Positions 30,353 to 37,357 of a stretch of DNA of 41,304 nucleotides are shown here, piece by piece. Under the pieces are notes generated by a model. The model was not told the origin of the DNA. It was given only the letters and a program-made list of their open reading frames with translations, and made no database searches. Within the stretch, counting starts at the first letter, position 1; the number at the start of each line of letters is the position of its first letter. A program made the translations under genes and the position numbers. The DNA comes from Bacteroidota bacterium (GTDB taxonomy: Bacteria; Bacteroidota; Bacteroidia; Palsa-965), in contig VBWE01000021.1 in the NCBI GenBank assembly GCA_006218065.1, positions 1-41,304 of the forward strand, written 5' to 3'.

Positions 30353-31264
30353 CTTTCCGAAGTACTTACGAAGTATTCCCGTATTTCCCTGTAATCCGCC
30401 GGAATGAACGAGCAGGATGCGCTCACCTTTACGGAAGAAATTTTTCTGCGCGAGATCATAAAAAGCAAAGAGCAGTTTTGACGTATAGACATAATCCAGC
30501 GGGATGGCGGATTTTTCTTCGAACTGTTTTACAAAACCGAAAAGTGTTCCGGTTTGCCGCGCATAACCTCCGAAATGATAATCGCATTGCAGCAGGATTT
30601 CCGGTTTTTCAAAAACGTGCGCGGGATAATGCCGGAGAAATCCGCGGATATGTTCGTCCACATCCAGTTGCAGAAACGCCCCGTTCCTGAATACGGGTAC
30701 GCCGATCACGCGTTTTGTTTTTTGCAGTGAAAGCGCCACTCCTGCCAGCGTTGCGCCTGTTCCGCAGGCCAGCATCACCGTATCGAAATCGTCCTGCGCC
30801 GGGCCGATAATTTCTGTGCAGCCGCGCACGCCTTCGGTATTGGAACCGCCTTCGGGGATGGGGTAAAAATCACCGAAAACAGCGCGCAGTTCATTCAAAA
30901 ACTCCGGCGTGTTTTTTTTACCGTATTTTTCCCGGCTGACATGATGCAGGCGCATGCCGCAGCCGGCTGCAAAGGACAACGTTGTGTTTAACGGTTCGGT
31001 TGCTTCGCCGCGGATTATGCCTATGGAAGAGAAATGATGTTCTTTGGCCGCCGCCGCAGTTGCCGCGATGTGGTTGGAAAAAGCGCCGCCGAAAGTGAGT
31101 ATGGTTTTTGCTCCCGCCTCTTTGGCCGCCTGCAGGTTATACCTGAGTTTGTACCATTTATTGCCGCCATAATGTTCGTGCAAAAGATCGGTGCGCAGGA
31201 TACCGGCGCTGATGCCTTTTCCCGTGAGCCTTTCATCGTTCAGCATGTCGATCCGCGCCTGCAT
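30338..31264 (-). CDS. PLP-dependent ACC deaminase / D-cysteine desulfhydrase-like enzyme
   Basis: 308 residues, fold type II PLP enzyme of the tryptophan-synthase-beta superfamily. The PLP-binding lysine is in GNKWYKLRYNL (near residue 36). FGGAFSNHIAATA is the asparagine loop, and LACGTGATLAGVAL is the phosphate-binding Gly-rich loop. HSGG-LQG near the C-terminus is typical of the ACC deaminase/DcyD group. It probably breaks down a small amino acid (D-cysteine or a relative) to a 2-oxo acid and ammonia; the exact substrate is not readable from the motifs. It is convergent with DUF4412 and divergent from the SecA-like gene. Confidence 0.88.
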   Translation of the reverse strand: MQARIDMLNDERLTGKGISAGILRTDLLHEHYGGNKWYKLRYNLQAAKEAGAKTILTFGGAFSNHIAATAAAAKEHHFSSIGIIRGEATEPLNTTLSFAAGCGMRLHHVSREKYGKKNTPEFLNELRAVFGDFYPIPEGGSNTEGVRGCTEIIGPAQDDFDTVMLACGTGATLAGVALSLQKTKRVIGVPVFRNGAFLQLDVDEHIRGFLRHYPAHVFEKPEILLQCDYHFGGYARQTGTLFGFVKQFEEKSAIPLDYVYTSKLLFAFYDLAQKNFFRKGERILLVHSGGLQGNTGILRKYFGKNESI

Positions 31265-31271
31265 GACCGGG

Positions 31272-31279
31272 CAAAGTTA
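31272..31279 (-). promoter_or_regulatory. -7 box for PLP enzyme gene
   Basis: On the minus strand TAACTTTG matches TAnnTTTG exactly, 7 nt before the ATG at 31264. Confidence 0.6.
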
Positions 31280-31319
31280 TTTTAAAAGCAGGCATAATGT
31301 TTAATCGCCGGACAATGAC

Positions 31320-31327
31320 TAATTTTC
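31320..31327 (+). promoter_or_regulatory. -7 box for SecA-like gene
   Basis: TAATTTTC matches TAnnTTTG except the last base and ends 4 nt before the ATG at 31332. Confidence 0.5.
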
Positions 31328-31331
31328 GATC

Positions 31332-31982
31332 ATGTTCAATTTCTTTGGAAAAAAGCCGAAACTGGTACGTGAAGACGATAAGATTTACATGTATCGCCGC
31401 ATCACCGACCAGGTCCTGGTAACCGATGCCATTGCCGCTGCGCAGGGCACGAACCTGGTCATTATCAGTTCTTTTTTCGGAGCTTCGCTGCAGCGGATGG
31501 AAAACCTGCTGCGCGCACGGTCGTTCCCCTGCGCCGTACTGAATATTCACGATTTACCGGCGCTTCCGCTGAACGGCGTTCCGGCGCTTTTCCTGCTCGA
31601 TGCGCGGCAGATCGTGAGCAACCTGAGCCTGCAGTCGTGGCTGATGAAGCCGCAATGCTCGTTCCGGTTCCTGTTCACGGAACATTACCCGATCTTTTCG
31701 GCAGAACAACAGGCGCTGGACATACTCGAACAGGCTTCGCAGGAATCGCAGCAGCAGGTTCGTTTCTATGCCGGGCTCGACGACAGGCTGTTCCAGGTTT
31801 TCGGTGGAAACAATATCATGCAGCTCATGCATAAAATGGGCATGCGCGATGATGAAGTAATCACGCACCCGATGGTTACCAAATCCATCGCGAACGCGCA
31901 GAAAAAAATCGAGAAAAAAGTCACGCATGAGTTTACTGCATCCGGCGAAGAAGACTGGTTCCAGAAAAATATGCCGCACTGA
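31332..31982 (+). CDS. Free-standing SecA NBD2-like protein
   Basis: 216 residues, no signal peptide. The C-terminal ~60 residues read LDDRLFQVFGGNNIMQLMHK, then GMRDDEVITHPMVTKSIANA followed by QKKIE. This is very close to the end of the second nucleotide-binding domain of SecA (E. coli pattern: [34 protein letters not shown]). The N-terminal part (VLVTDAIAAAQGTNLVIISS, AVLNIHDLPALPLNGVPALFL) follows the layout of the NBD2 Rossmann core, but the helicase motifs V and VI (for example MAGRGTD) are missing. NBD1, the preprotein cross-linking domain and the C-terminal domain are absent, so it cannot be an active translocase. It is followed by DUF5522 and urocanase genes on the same strand. Confidence 0.7.
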   Translation: MFNFFGKKPKLVREDDKIYMYRRITDQVLVTDAIAAAQGTNLVIISSFFGASLQRMENLLRARSFPCAVLNIHDLPALPLNGVPALFLLDARQIVSNLSLQSWLMKPQCSFRFLFTEHYPIFSAEQQALDILEQASQESQQQVRFYAGLDDRLFQVFGGNNIMQLMHKMGMRDDEVITHPMVTKSIANAQKKIEKKVTHEFTASGEEDWFQKNMPH

Positions 31983-32000
31983 GAAGCTGTAATTATTTAC

Positions 32001-32008
32001 GACCTTTG
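32001..32008 (+). promoter_or_regulatory. Possible -7 box for DUF5522 gene
   Basis: GACCTTTG matches TAnnTTTG except the first base, 5 nt before the ATG at 32014. Confidence 0.4.
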
Positions 32009-32013
32009 ACCCG

Positions 32014-32205
32014 ATGGACGATTCACCGAATCAGAAAAAACTGGAACCGGGTGATTTCTATTATTCGGAAGAAGGGTACATCGTATTTACAGCGCAATAC
32101 CTGCTCCGCCGCGGTTACTGCTGCCAGAACGGATGCAAACACTGTCCTTACGGTTTCAACAAAAAGACCGGGCGGTTCGATAAGAAGAACGATAATAAAA
32201 ACTGA
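32014..32205 (+). CDS. DUF5522 small Cys-rich protein
   Basis: 63 residues, cytoplasmic. The core YYSEEGYIVFTAQYLLRRGY followed by CCQNGCKHCPYGF is the DUF5522 signature with CCxxxCxxCP, likely a metal-binding site. The C-terminus is basic (KKTGRFDKKNDNKN). Its function is unknown. Its stop is 3 nt before the urocanase ATG, so the two are co-transcribed. The pairing with hutU may simply reflect operon order. Confidence 0.85.
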   Translation: MDDSPNQKKLEPGDFYYSEEGYIVFTAQYLLRRGYCCQNGCKHCPYGFNKKTGRFDKKNDNKN

Positions 32206-32208
32206 ATT

Positions 32209-34215
32209 ATGACCACCGGTGAATTCCAGTCACTTATCCTGCGGGGCATACCCGACGATCTTCCCGCTCCAAAAGTTTTCGACGGTTCACTGAATCACGC
32301 GCCGAAGCGAAAAGAAATCCTTTCTCCCGAAGAAAAAAAACTGGCTATCCGGAATGCGCTTCGTTATTTCCCCGCAAAGCATCACGCCATACTGGCAAAG
32401 GAATTTGCCGAAGAGCTGAAAACATACGGACGGATTTACATGTATCGTTTCCGCCCCGATTATAAAATATTCGCCCGCCCCATCCACGAATACCCGCATC
32501 AAAGCATCCAGGCGGCGGCCATCATGCACATGCTGAGCAACAACCTCGACTACGCCGTAGCCCAGCATCCGCACGAACTGATCACTTACGGCGGAAACGG
32601 CGCGGTATTCCAGAACTGGGCGCAGTACCTGCTCACCATGCAGTACCTGGCCACGATGACCGACCGGCAGACACTGGTATTGTATTCCGGTCACGCGCTC
32701 GGACTTTTTCCTTCGCATCCCGACGCGCCGCGCTGCGTGGTTACCAACGGCATGATGATTCCCAATTATTCGAAACCCGATGACTGGGAACGTTTCAATG
32801 CGCTCGGCGTAACGCAGTACGGACAGATGACCGCCGGCTCGTTCATGTATATCGGTCCGCAGGGCATTGTGCACGGCACAACGATCACGATCATGAATGC
32901 TGCGCGGAAAATTTCGAAGAACGAAGCGGATGCGCGCGGCCGTCTTTTTGTTTCGTGCGGATTGGGCGGCATGAGCGGCGCACAGCCGAAGGCCGCAAAA
33001 ATTGCGGGACTTGTCGCGGTTATCGCGGAGATCAATCCGAAAGCGACACAGACGCGGCATTCGCAGCACTGGGTGGACGAAGTTTTCGAAAACCTGGATG
33101 AACTGATCGCGCGGATACGCAAAGCGCAGTCGGTGAAAGAAGCCGTATCGCTGGCTTACCAGGGCAACGTGGTGGATCTCTGGGAAAGGCTCGTAAAAGA
33201 AAATATGCACGTGGACATGGGTTCCGACCAGTCGTCGCTGCACAATCCCTGGGCGGGCGGTTATTATCCTGCGGATTATTCGCTGGAAGAATCGAACCGC
33301 ATGATGGCGGAGGAACCGGAAAAATTCCGCAAGGCCGTGCAGGAATCGTTGCGCCGCCAGGCTTCGGCCATCAATACGCTGGCGGCACGCGGCATGTATT
33401 TTTTCGACTACGGCAACGCGTTCCTGCTCGAGGCTTCGCGCGCGGGAGCGGACCTGCTGAAAAAAGATGGCAGTTTCATTTATCCTTCTTACGTGCAGGA
33501 TATCCTCGGGCCGATGTGTTTCGATTACGGTTTCGGTCCTTTCCGCTGGGTATGCACGTCCGCCGATCCCGCCGACCTGGCCGAAACAGACCGGCTGGCG
33601 CTGGCTGTGCTGGAAAACATGTATCACGAAGCGCCGGGCGAAATCAAACAACAGTTGCACGACAACATTCTCTGGATCAAAGACGCGATGGAGAATAATC
33701 TCGTGGTGGGTTCGCAGGCGCGCATTCTTTATACGGACAGCGACGGGCGTATCGGCATTGCGGCGGCGATCAACAAAGCCATCCGCGAGGGTCGCATCAA
33801 AGCGCCGGTGGTACTGGGCCGCGACCATCACGATGTTTCGGGAACGGATTCGCCGTACCGCGAGACTTCCAATATTTATGACGGGTCGCGTTTCACTGCG
33901 GATATGGCCGTGCATAATTTTATCGGCGACGGGTTTCGCGGTGCGACCTGGGTGAGCCTGCACAACGGCGGTGGCGTAGGCTGGGGCGAAGTGATCAACG
34001 GCGGGTTCGGGCTGGTGCTCGACGGCAGCGAGGACGCGGAAAGAAGATTACGTTCGATGCTTTTCTGGGACGTGAATAACGGCATTGCACGCCGCAGCTG
34101 GGCGCGGAACAAGGAAGCGATCTTCACCGCCAAACGCGCCATGGAAAACGAACCGATGCTCAAAGTAACGCTACCCAACCTGGTTGACGACCAGTTGCTG
34201 GATCATCTTTTTTGA
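32209..34215 (+). CDS. hutU: Urocanate hydratase
   Basis: Second enzyme of histidine degradation: converts urocanate to imidazolone propionate using tightly bound NAD+. 668 residues, matching the longer urocanase form of Bacteroidota rather than the ~555-residue proteobacterial one. ITYGGNGAVFQNWAQYLLTM and LYSGHALGLFP are conserved N-terminal segments. CGLGGMSGAQPKAAKIAG is the NAD-binding loop. VCTSADPADLAETDRLA carries the Cys expected in the active-site region. GATWVSLHNGGGVGWGEVIN is the C-terminal glycine signature. No hutH, hutI or hutG lies in the window. It follows the DUF5522 gene by 3 nt. Confidence 0.94.
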   Translation: MTTGEFQSLILRGIPDDLPAPKVFDGSLNHAPKRKEILSPEEKKLAIRNALRYFPAKHHAILAKEFAEELKTYGRIYMYRFRPDYKIFARPIHEYPHQSIQAAAIMHMLSNNLDYAVAQHPHELITYGGNGAVFQNWAQYLLTMQYLATMTDRQTLVLYSGHALGLFPSHPDAPRCVVTNGMMIPNYSKPDDWERFNALGVTQYGQMTAGSFMYIGPQGIVHGTTITIMNAARKISKNEADARGRLFVSCGLGGMSGAQPKAAKIAGLVAVIAEINPKATQTRHSQHWVDEVFENLDELIARIRKAQSVKEAVSLAYQGNVVDLWERLVKENMHVDMGSDQSSLHNPWAGGYYPADYSLEESNRMMAEEPEKFRKAVQESLRRQASAINTLAARGMYFFDYGNAFLLEASRAGADLLKKDGSFIYPSYVQDILGPMCFDYGFGPFRWVCTSADPADLAETDRLALAVLENMYHEAPGEIKQQLHDNILWIKDAMENNLVVGSQARILYTDSDGRIGIAAAINKAIREGRIKAPVVLGRDHHDVSGTDSPYRETSNIYDGSRFTADMAVHNFIGDGFRGATWVSLHNGGGVGWGEVINGGFGLVLDGSEDAERRLRSMLFWDVNNGIARRSWARNKEAIFTAKRAMENEPMLKVTLPNLVDDQLLDHLF

Positions 34216-34262
34216 CAATCGCCGCTCCGGCCGGTTGAGTTCTGCTGATTATCATCTTCCCC

Positions 34263-34284
34263 GGCAGTGACTTTCGTCACTGCC
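34263..34284. promoter_or_regulatory. Operator-like palindrome GTGAC-N4-GTCAC
   Basis: GGCAGTGAC (34263-34271) and GTCACTGCC (34276-34284) are exact inverted repeats around TTTC. The core TGAC-N4-GTCA has the spacing of Crp/Fnr-family sites. It lies 18 nt upstream of an exact -7 box (34303-34310), just where an activator would bind. No T run follows it, so a terminator for hutU is less likely, though a 3' hairpin role is possible. Confidence 0.6.
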
Positions 34285-34302
34285 ACGCTCTTTTCCAGGC
34301 GC

Positions 34303-34310
34303 TACTTTTG
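34303..34310 (+). promoter_or_regulatory. -7 box for small ORF and DUF2892
   Basis: TACTTTTG matches TAnnTTTG exactly, 8 nt before the ATG at 34319. Confidence 0.65.
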
Positions 34311-34318
34311 ACGCAGTC

Positions 34319-34411
34319 ATGAAATCTGAATTTTTTCGTTTCGTGCTCGTGTGCCTGCTTTGCATCGCCCTTGTAACAGGTATCGTATTCATAGCAGGGG
34401 CGTTCCATTAA
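34319..34411 (+). CDS. 30-residue single-helix membrane peptide
   Basis: ATG to TAA encodes a 30-residue peptide: MKSEFFRF, then a hydrophobic helix VLVCLLCIALVTGIVFIAGA, then FH. The short basic/aromatic N-terminus and ~20-residue helix fit a bitopic micropeptide. It sits directly behind a strong promoter box and a palindromic operator, 12 nt before the DUF2892 gene, which argues that it is translated. It could also be a leader peptide. No known family is recognised; it may be a small regulator of a membrane complex. Confidence 0.55.
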   Translation: MKSEFFRFVLVCLLCIALVTGIVFIAGAFH

Positions 34412-34423
34412 AAACCAGGAATC

Positions 34424-34639
34424 ATGAAAAAGAATATGGGAACAGCAGACCGGGTGATCCGGCTCGTACTGGCTGCAATTTTTGCGGCGCTTTATTTTAC
34501 CGGAACAGTAACCGGCACATGGGGGCTGATCCTGCTCGTACTGGGCGGAATCTTCGTATTCACTTCGGTTATTTCGTTTTGCCCGCTTTATACGATTTTT
34601 GGGCTGAGCACCTGCCCGGTGAAACAACATGGCTCCTGA
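34424..34639 (+). CDS. DUF2892 (YgaP-like) membrane protein
   Basis: 71 residues. The family start MKKNMGTADRVIRLVLAAIF is textbook DUF2892, followed by two helices (about 13-28 and 30-53) and the C-terminal FCPLYTIFGLSTCPVK with two Cys. The family corresponds to the membrane part of YgaP-type rhodanese proteins and occurs alone in many Bacteroidota. It is likely co-transcribed with the 30-residue ORF and controlled by the palindrome at 34263-34284. The link to sulfur or nitrosative stress is only an inference from YgaP. Confidence 0.9.
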   Translation: MKKNMGTADRVIRLVLAAIFAALYFTGTVTGTWGLILLVLGGIFVFTSVISFCPLYTIFGLSTCPVKQHGS

Positions 34640-34663
34640 ATTGTTATAATCCGTGCACTACCG

Positions 34664-34671
34664 TAAATTTG
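34664..34671 (+). promoter_or_regulatory. -7 box for DUF983 gene
   Basis: TAAATTTG matches TAnnTTTG exactly. TTG at 34641-34643 is 20 nt upstream; the ATG is at 34691. Confidence 0.6.
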
Positions 34672-34690
34672 CGACATAATACACCAGGCT

Positions 34691-35098
34691 ATGTCTTTGC
34701 TGAAAGAAGGGAAGTTGTACAGTATTTTTAATTCGAAATGCCCAAGCTGCAATGTGGGTGAGTTATATCCCGATCGCAATCCCTATCATTTACAGAACCT
34801 GGCGAAGATGCATAAGCGGTGCAGTTGCTGCAGGCAGACCTATGAACCGGAAACCGGTTTTTATTACGGCGCCATGTATGCGAGTTATGCGCTTTCCGTC
34901 GCAATCGTGATGCCCCTGATGGCTGTTCTCCATTTTGTTTTTCACCTGGAGGTAATCATCATGTTTTCAATAATCGGCGGCTTGGTTCTTGTTATGTACC
35001 CGCTTATTTTCCGCTGGTCGCGGAATCTCTGGCTGAATATATTCGTGCCTTACGATCCTGAAAAACGCAGGGCTGTTCTTTCAGGCGAGATGAAATAA
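34691..35098 (+). CDS. DUF983 membrane protein with zinc-ribbon-like Cys
   Basis: 135 residues. A Cys-rich N-terminus (KCPSCNVGELYPDRNPY, then KRCSCCRQTYEPETGFYYGAMY) looks like a zinc ribbon and is the DUF983 signature. Two transmembrane helices follow (about 70-88 and 94-112), then a charged C-terminus (YDPEKRRAVLSGEMK). The family is often found near cytochrome oxidase genes in other phyla; no such genes are seen here. Function unknown. Confidence 0.88.
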   Translation: MSLLKEGKLYSIFNSKCPSCNVGELYPDRNPYHLQNLAKMHKRCSCCRQTYEPETGFYYGAMYASYALSVAIVMPLMAVLHFVFHLEVIIMFSIIGGLVLVMYPLIFRWSRNLWLNIFVPYDPEKRRAVLSGEMK

Positions 35099-35159
35099 GC
35101 CCAAATCAAGTGTTAGAAAATATTCAGGCAGCAGTTTTTTTATAGGTACTGATTTTCTG

Positions 35160-35242
35160 ACGCTTAGATTTGTGAATCCTCCGAAGGAGTCCTTCGGACC
35201 GAAAGCATCAGACCGTAACAGACAAATTCTCGTCTAATGCGT
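35160..35242. repeat. Inverted-repeat element in 205-nt intergenic region
   Basis: A perfect 9+1+9 palindrome, TCCGAAGGA-G-TCCTTCGGA (35180-35198), sits between outer arms ACGCTTAGATTTGT (35160-35173) and ACAAATTCTCGTCTAATGCGT (35222-35242). The outer arms pair with a small bulge of extra bases. No coding sequence is present from 35099 to 35252. Confidence 0.55.
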
Positions 35243-35252
35243 AATTCGGGAT

Positions 35253-35293
35253 AAAAAACCGGCAGTCCATTTCAGGCGGACTGCCGATTTTTT
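35253..35293 (-). terminator. Bidirectional intrinsic terminator
   Basis: CGGCAGTCC (35260-35268) pairs with GGACTGCCG (35278-35286). T runs follow on the minus strand (35259 down to 35254) and on the plus strand (35288-35293). It ends the SprB-repeat gene on the minus strand and could also end the DUF983 transcript. Confidence 0.85.
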
Positions 35294-35303
35294 GTGCATT
35301 ATA

Positions 35304-36797
35304 TCAATGGCTGATCAGCAATTTCCTGGTAGCCGTTCCTTCCGCCGAAACCAGGCGCACGATATATACACCATTCGTCCAGTTTCCGACATCTATTTTC
35401 GTCGACGTGTTCAGCTGTTCAGCAAAAACAATTCTGCCGAAGGCGTCGAAAATTTCCAGCTGCATTTGATTCGCAGTAACAGGCAATTGAATTTCCACCA
35501 TGCCCGAAGCCGGGTTGGGGAATAAATTCATTACGCCGTTCACTCCGGCAGGATCGTTAGTTCCGGTGAGAAAAGTAACCGTAATACTTTGGCAGGAAGT
35601 GCAGCCGCTCGCATCCGTTACACAAACCGTGTATGTGCCGGGACAAAGATTATTGATCGTTGCTGTTGTTTGTCCACCCGGGCTCCAGAGATACGTATAC
35701 GGCGCTGTTCCGCCCGTTACTGTAGCCGTCGCTGTTCCGTCGCAGGTTGACTGCGAACTGGCCTGGGTACTGTTTGTCGTTACCGAAGGTCCCTGCTGCA
35801 TCGGCGGGGAGGTAGTCAGTATAAACGTGCCTGTACAGCCGTTCGGATCTGTTGCGGTTATGGTGTAAACTGAAGCCGGGCAAAGCGTTGATACAGTTGC
35901 GCCGGTCAGGTTTCCCGGGTTCCAGGTGTACGTATACGGTCCGCCGTTTCCGCCGGTGGCGTTGGCTGTTCCCATCGTAAAGCAGGCGCAGGTGGTGGAA
36001 GTTCCTGCAGTAGCTACAACAGAAACCGGCTGTGGTTGCGTGATGGTTACAGTAACCGTTGCGGTCTGCATAAGACTATCCGTTGCAGTTACTGTGTATG
36101 TGCCTGCACAAAGTCCGGAAGCGGTTTGCTGGTTGCCCCCGGAAGGAGCCCACGAATAAGTATAAGGCGGTGTGCCGTTGCTGGCTACCGCTGTTGCTGC
36201 GCCATTACAACTGTTGTTACAGCTCGCATTTACCTGCTGCATAATCTGCACGGTCAGTCCTCCCGACGGGGCCGTAATGGTAACTGTCTGGCAACTGCTG
36301 CACCCGTTTACATCTGTTACGCAAACAGTATACGATCCAACGCATAAATTATTGATTGTAGGAGTCGTCTGGCTGCCGGGCGTCCACATAAACGTGTACC
36401 CCGGTGTTCCGCCTGTAACTACTGCCGTCGCCGATCCGTCGCAGGTGGAGGATGAGCTGGCCTGCTGAGCCGATGTGGAAACAACAACTGGTGTGGGCTG
36501 TACGATGGTTACAGTAACTGTTCCTGTCTGCGACATCGCATCCATCGCAGTTACCGTATATGTTCCTGCGCACAACCCGGTTGCCGTCGATTGGTTTCCT
36601 CCCGAAGGAGACCAGGAATAGGTGTACGGCGCCATACCCCCGCTGGCAACGGCAGTTGCAAAGCCGTCGCAGCTACCGTTGCATGTTGCGTTACCCTGTT
36701 GCATGATCTGGACAACTATTCCCCCGGCATGTGCCTGCCTCGTGTTAAGAAATAGCAATAGAATCGCAGCCGTGAAGGCCATGTAGTAGTGTTTCAT
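35304..36797 (-). CDS. SprB-repeat secreted protein with T9SS domain
   Basis: 497 residues from the ATG at 36797 (MKHYYMAFTAAILLLFLN, cleavage near AHAG). Five SprB-type repeats follow, each of the form TCxxSCDGxATAVxxGGxxPYTYxW, GLCAGTYTVTxTD and VTVTITQP. The last ~80 residues are a T9SS sorting domain (LFPNPASGMVEIQL, IFDAFGRIVF, WTNGVYIVRLV, KLLISH). SprB itself is the huge gliding adhesin of Flavobacterium; this is a much shorter repeat protein, likely a surface adhesin or matrix component. The upstream extension of the frame lacks a signal peptide and overlaps the divergent lipoprotein promoter. A bidirectional terminator follows. Confidence 0.9.
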   Translation of the reverse strand: MKHYYMAFTAAILLLFLNTRQAHAGGIVVQIMQQGNATCNGSCDGFATAVASGGMAPYTYSWSPSGGNQSTATGLCAGTYTVTAMDAMSQTGTVTVTIVQPTPVVVSTSAQQASSSSTCDGSATAVVTGGTPGYTFMWTPGSQTTPTINNLCVGSYTVCVTDVNGCSSCQTVTITAPSGGLTVQIMQQVNASCNNSCNGAATAVASNGTPPYTYSWAPSGGNQQTASGLCAGTYTVTATDSLMQTATVTVTITQPQPVSVVATAGTSTTCACFTMGTANATGGNGGPYTYTWNPGNLTGATVSTLCPASVYTITATDPNGCTGTFILTTSPPMQQGPSVTTNSTQASSQSTCDGTATATVTGGTAPYTYLWSPGGQTTATINNLCPGTYTVCVTDASGCTSCQSITVTFLTGTNDPAGVNGVMNLFPNPASGMVEIQLPVTANQMQLEIFDAFGRIVFAEQLNTSTKIDVGNWTNGVYIVRLVSAEGTATRKLLISH

Positions 36798-36886
36798 AGT
36801 GATTTGAGTTTTGGTTTGCCAAGAGCAATTTAATACAAGTTCCGTCAGCAGGCAAACCCGGCCTTGATTTCGTGGCAGGAAAATTG

Positions 36887-36894
36887 CATATTTG
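36887..36894 (+). promoter_or_regulatory. -7 box for lipoprotein gene at 36918
   Basis: CATATTTG matches TAnnTTTG at seven of eight positions. TTG at 36864-36866 lies 20 nt upstream. Confidence 0.5.
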
Positions 36895-36917
36895 TAGATA
36901 AGCACATGCTTACTACC

Positions 36918-37340
36918 ATGAAAAACCTGCGTAAAATCGGCCTTTTCGCTGTGGCTGCTTTTGTTTTAGCCCTGCCTGCCTGCCAACCCGAGGAGGAGGA
37001 ACCCACTCCGACCGACGACCGTGACAAGTTTGTAGCCGCCTGGACCTGCGTGGAAAACAGTACGAACAGCGGGCAGACCACGTTCAACGTGCATATCAAC
37101 AAATCGACGACCAACAGTGCCCAGGTGAAACTGGAAAACCTGTACAATATCGGGCAGGCGTTCAGCGCTGTTGCGGATGTGAGCGGCAGCAACCTGACCA
37201 TTCCCCAGCAGGTTTATAACAACAAACCCCTGCACGGCAGCGGAACCATGGTAAGCAACAATACGATCAACATGACCTATTACGTCGATCTCGGCTCCGG
37301 CAATATCGATACCTGCACGGCCACACTGACCCGTCAATAA
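36918..37340 (+). CDS. Small lipoprotein, function unknown
   Basis: 140 residues. Lipoprotein signal peptide MKNLRKIGLFAVAAFVLALPAC with the lipobox LPAC (Cys22), followed by an acidic linker (QPEEEEPTPTDD). The mature beta-rich region (FVAAWTCVENSTNSG, SGSNLTIPQQV, GTMVSNNTINMTYYVDLGSG, TCTATLTRQ) resembles a small lipocalin-like or Ig-like fold, but no family is assigned. ATG 36918 is preferred to an ATG four codons earlier (36906), because it gives the cleaner signal peptide. It precedes the TPR gene by 17 nt, so they may be co-transcribed. Confidence 0.8.
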   Translation: MKNLRKIGLFAVAAFVLALPACQPEEEEPTPTDDRDKFVAAWTCVENSTNSGQTTFNVHINKSTTNSAQVKLENLYNIGQAFSAVADVSGSNLTIPQQVYNNKPLHGSGTMVSNNTINMTYYVDLGSGNIDTCTATLTRQ

Positions 37341-37357
37341 AAGCGCCCCCGATCAAG

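Noticed and set aside
32287-33963. 558-codon open frame on the minus strand
   Set aside because: It is fully antisense to hutU, which has clear family motifs. The minus-strand product is rich in Arg/His with no recognisable domain, as expected for a GC-driven shadow.
34263-34284. Palindrome as intrinsic terminator of hutU
   Set aside because: No T run follows on either strand and it is placed just upstream of a strong -7 box. An operator fits better, though not proven.
34351-34731. 126-codon plus-strand frame
   Set aside because: It overlaps the DUF2892 gene and the start of DUF983 in another frame. Both of those have family signatures and good starts.
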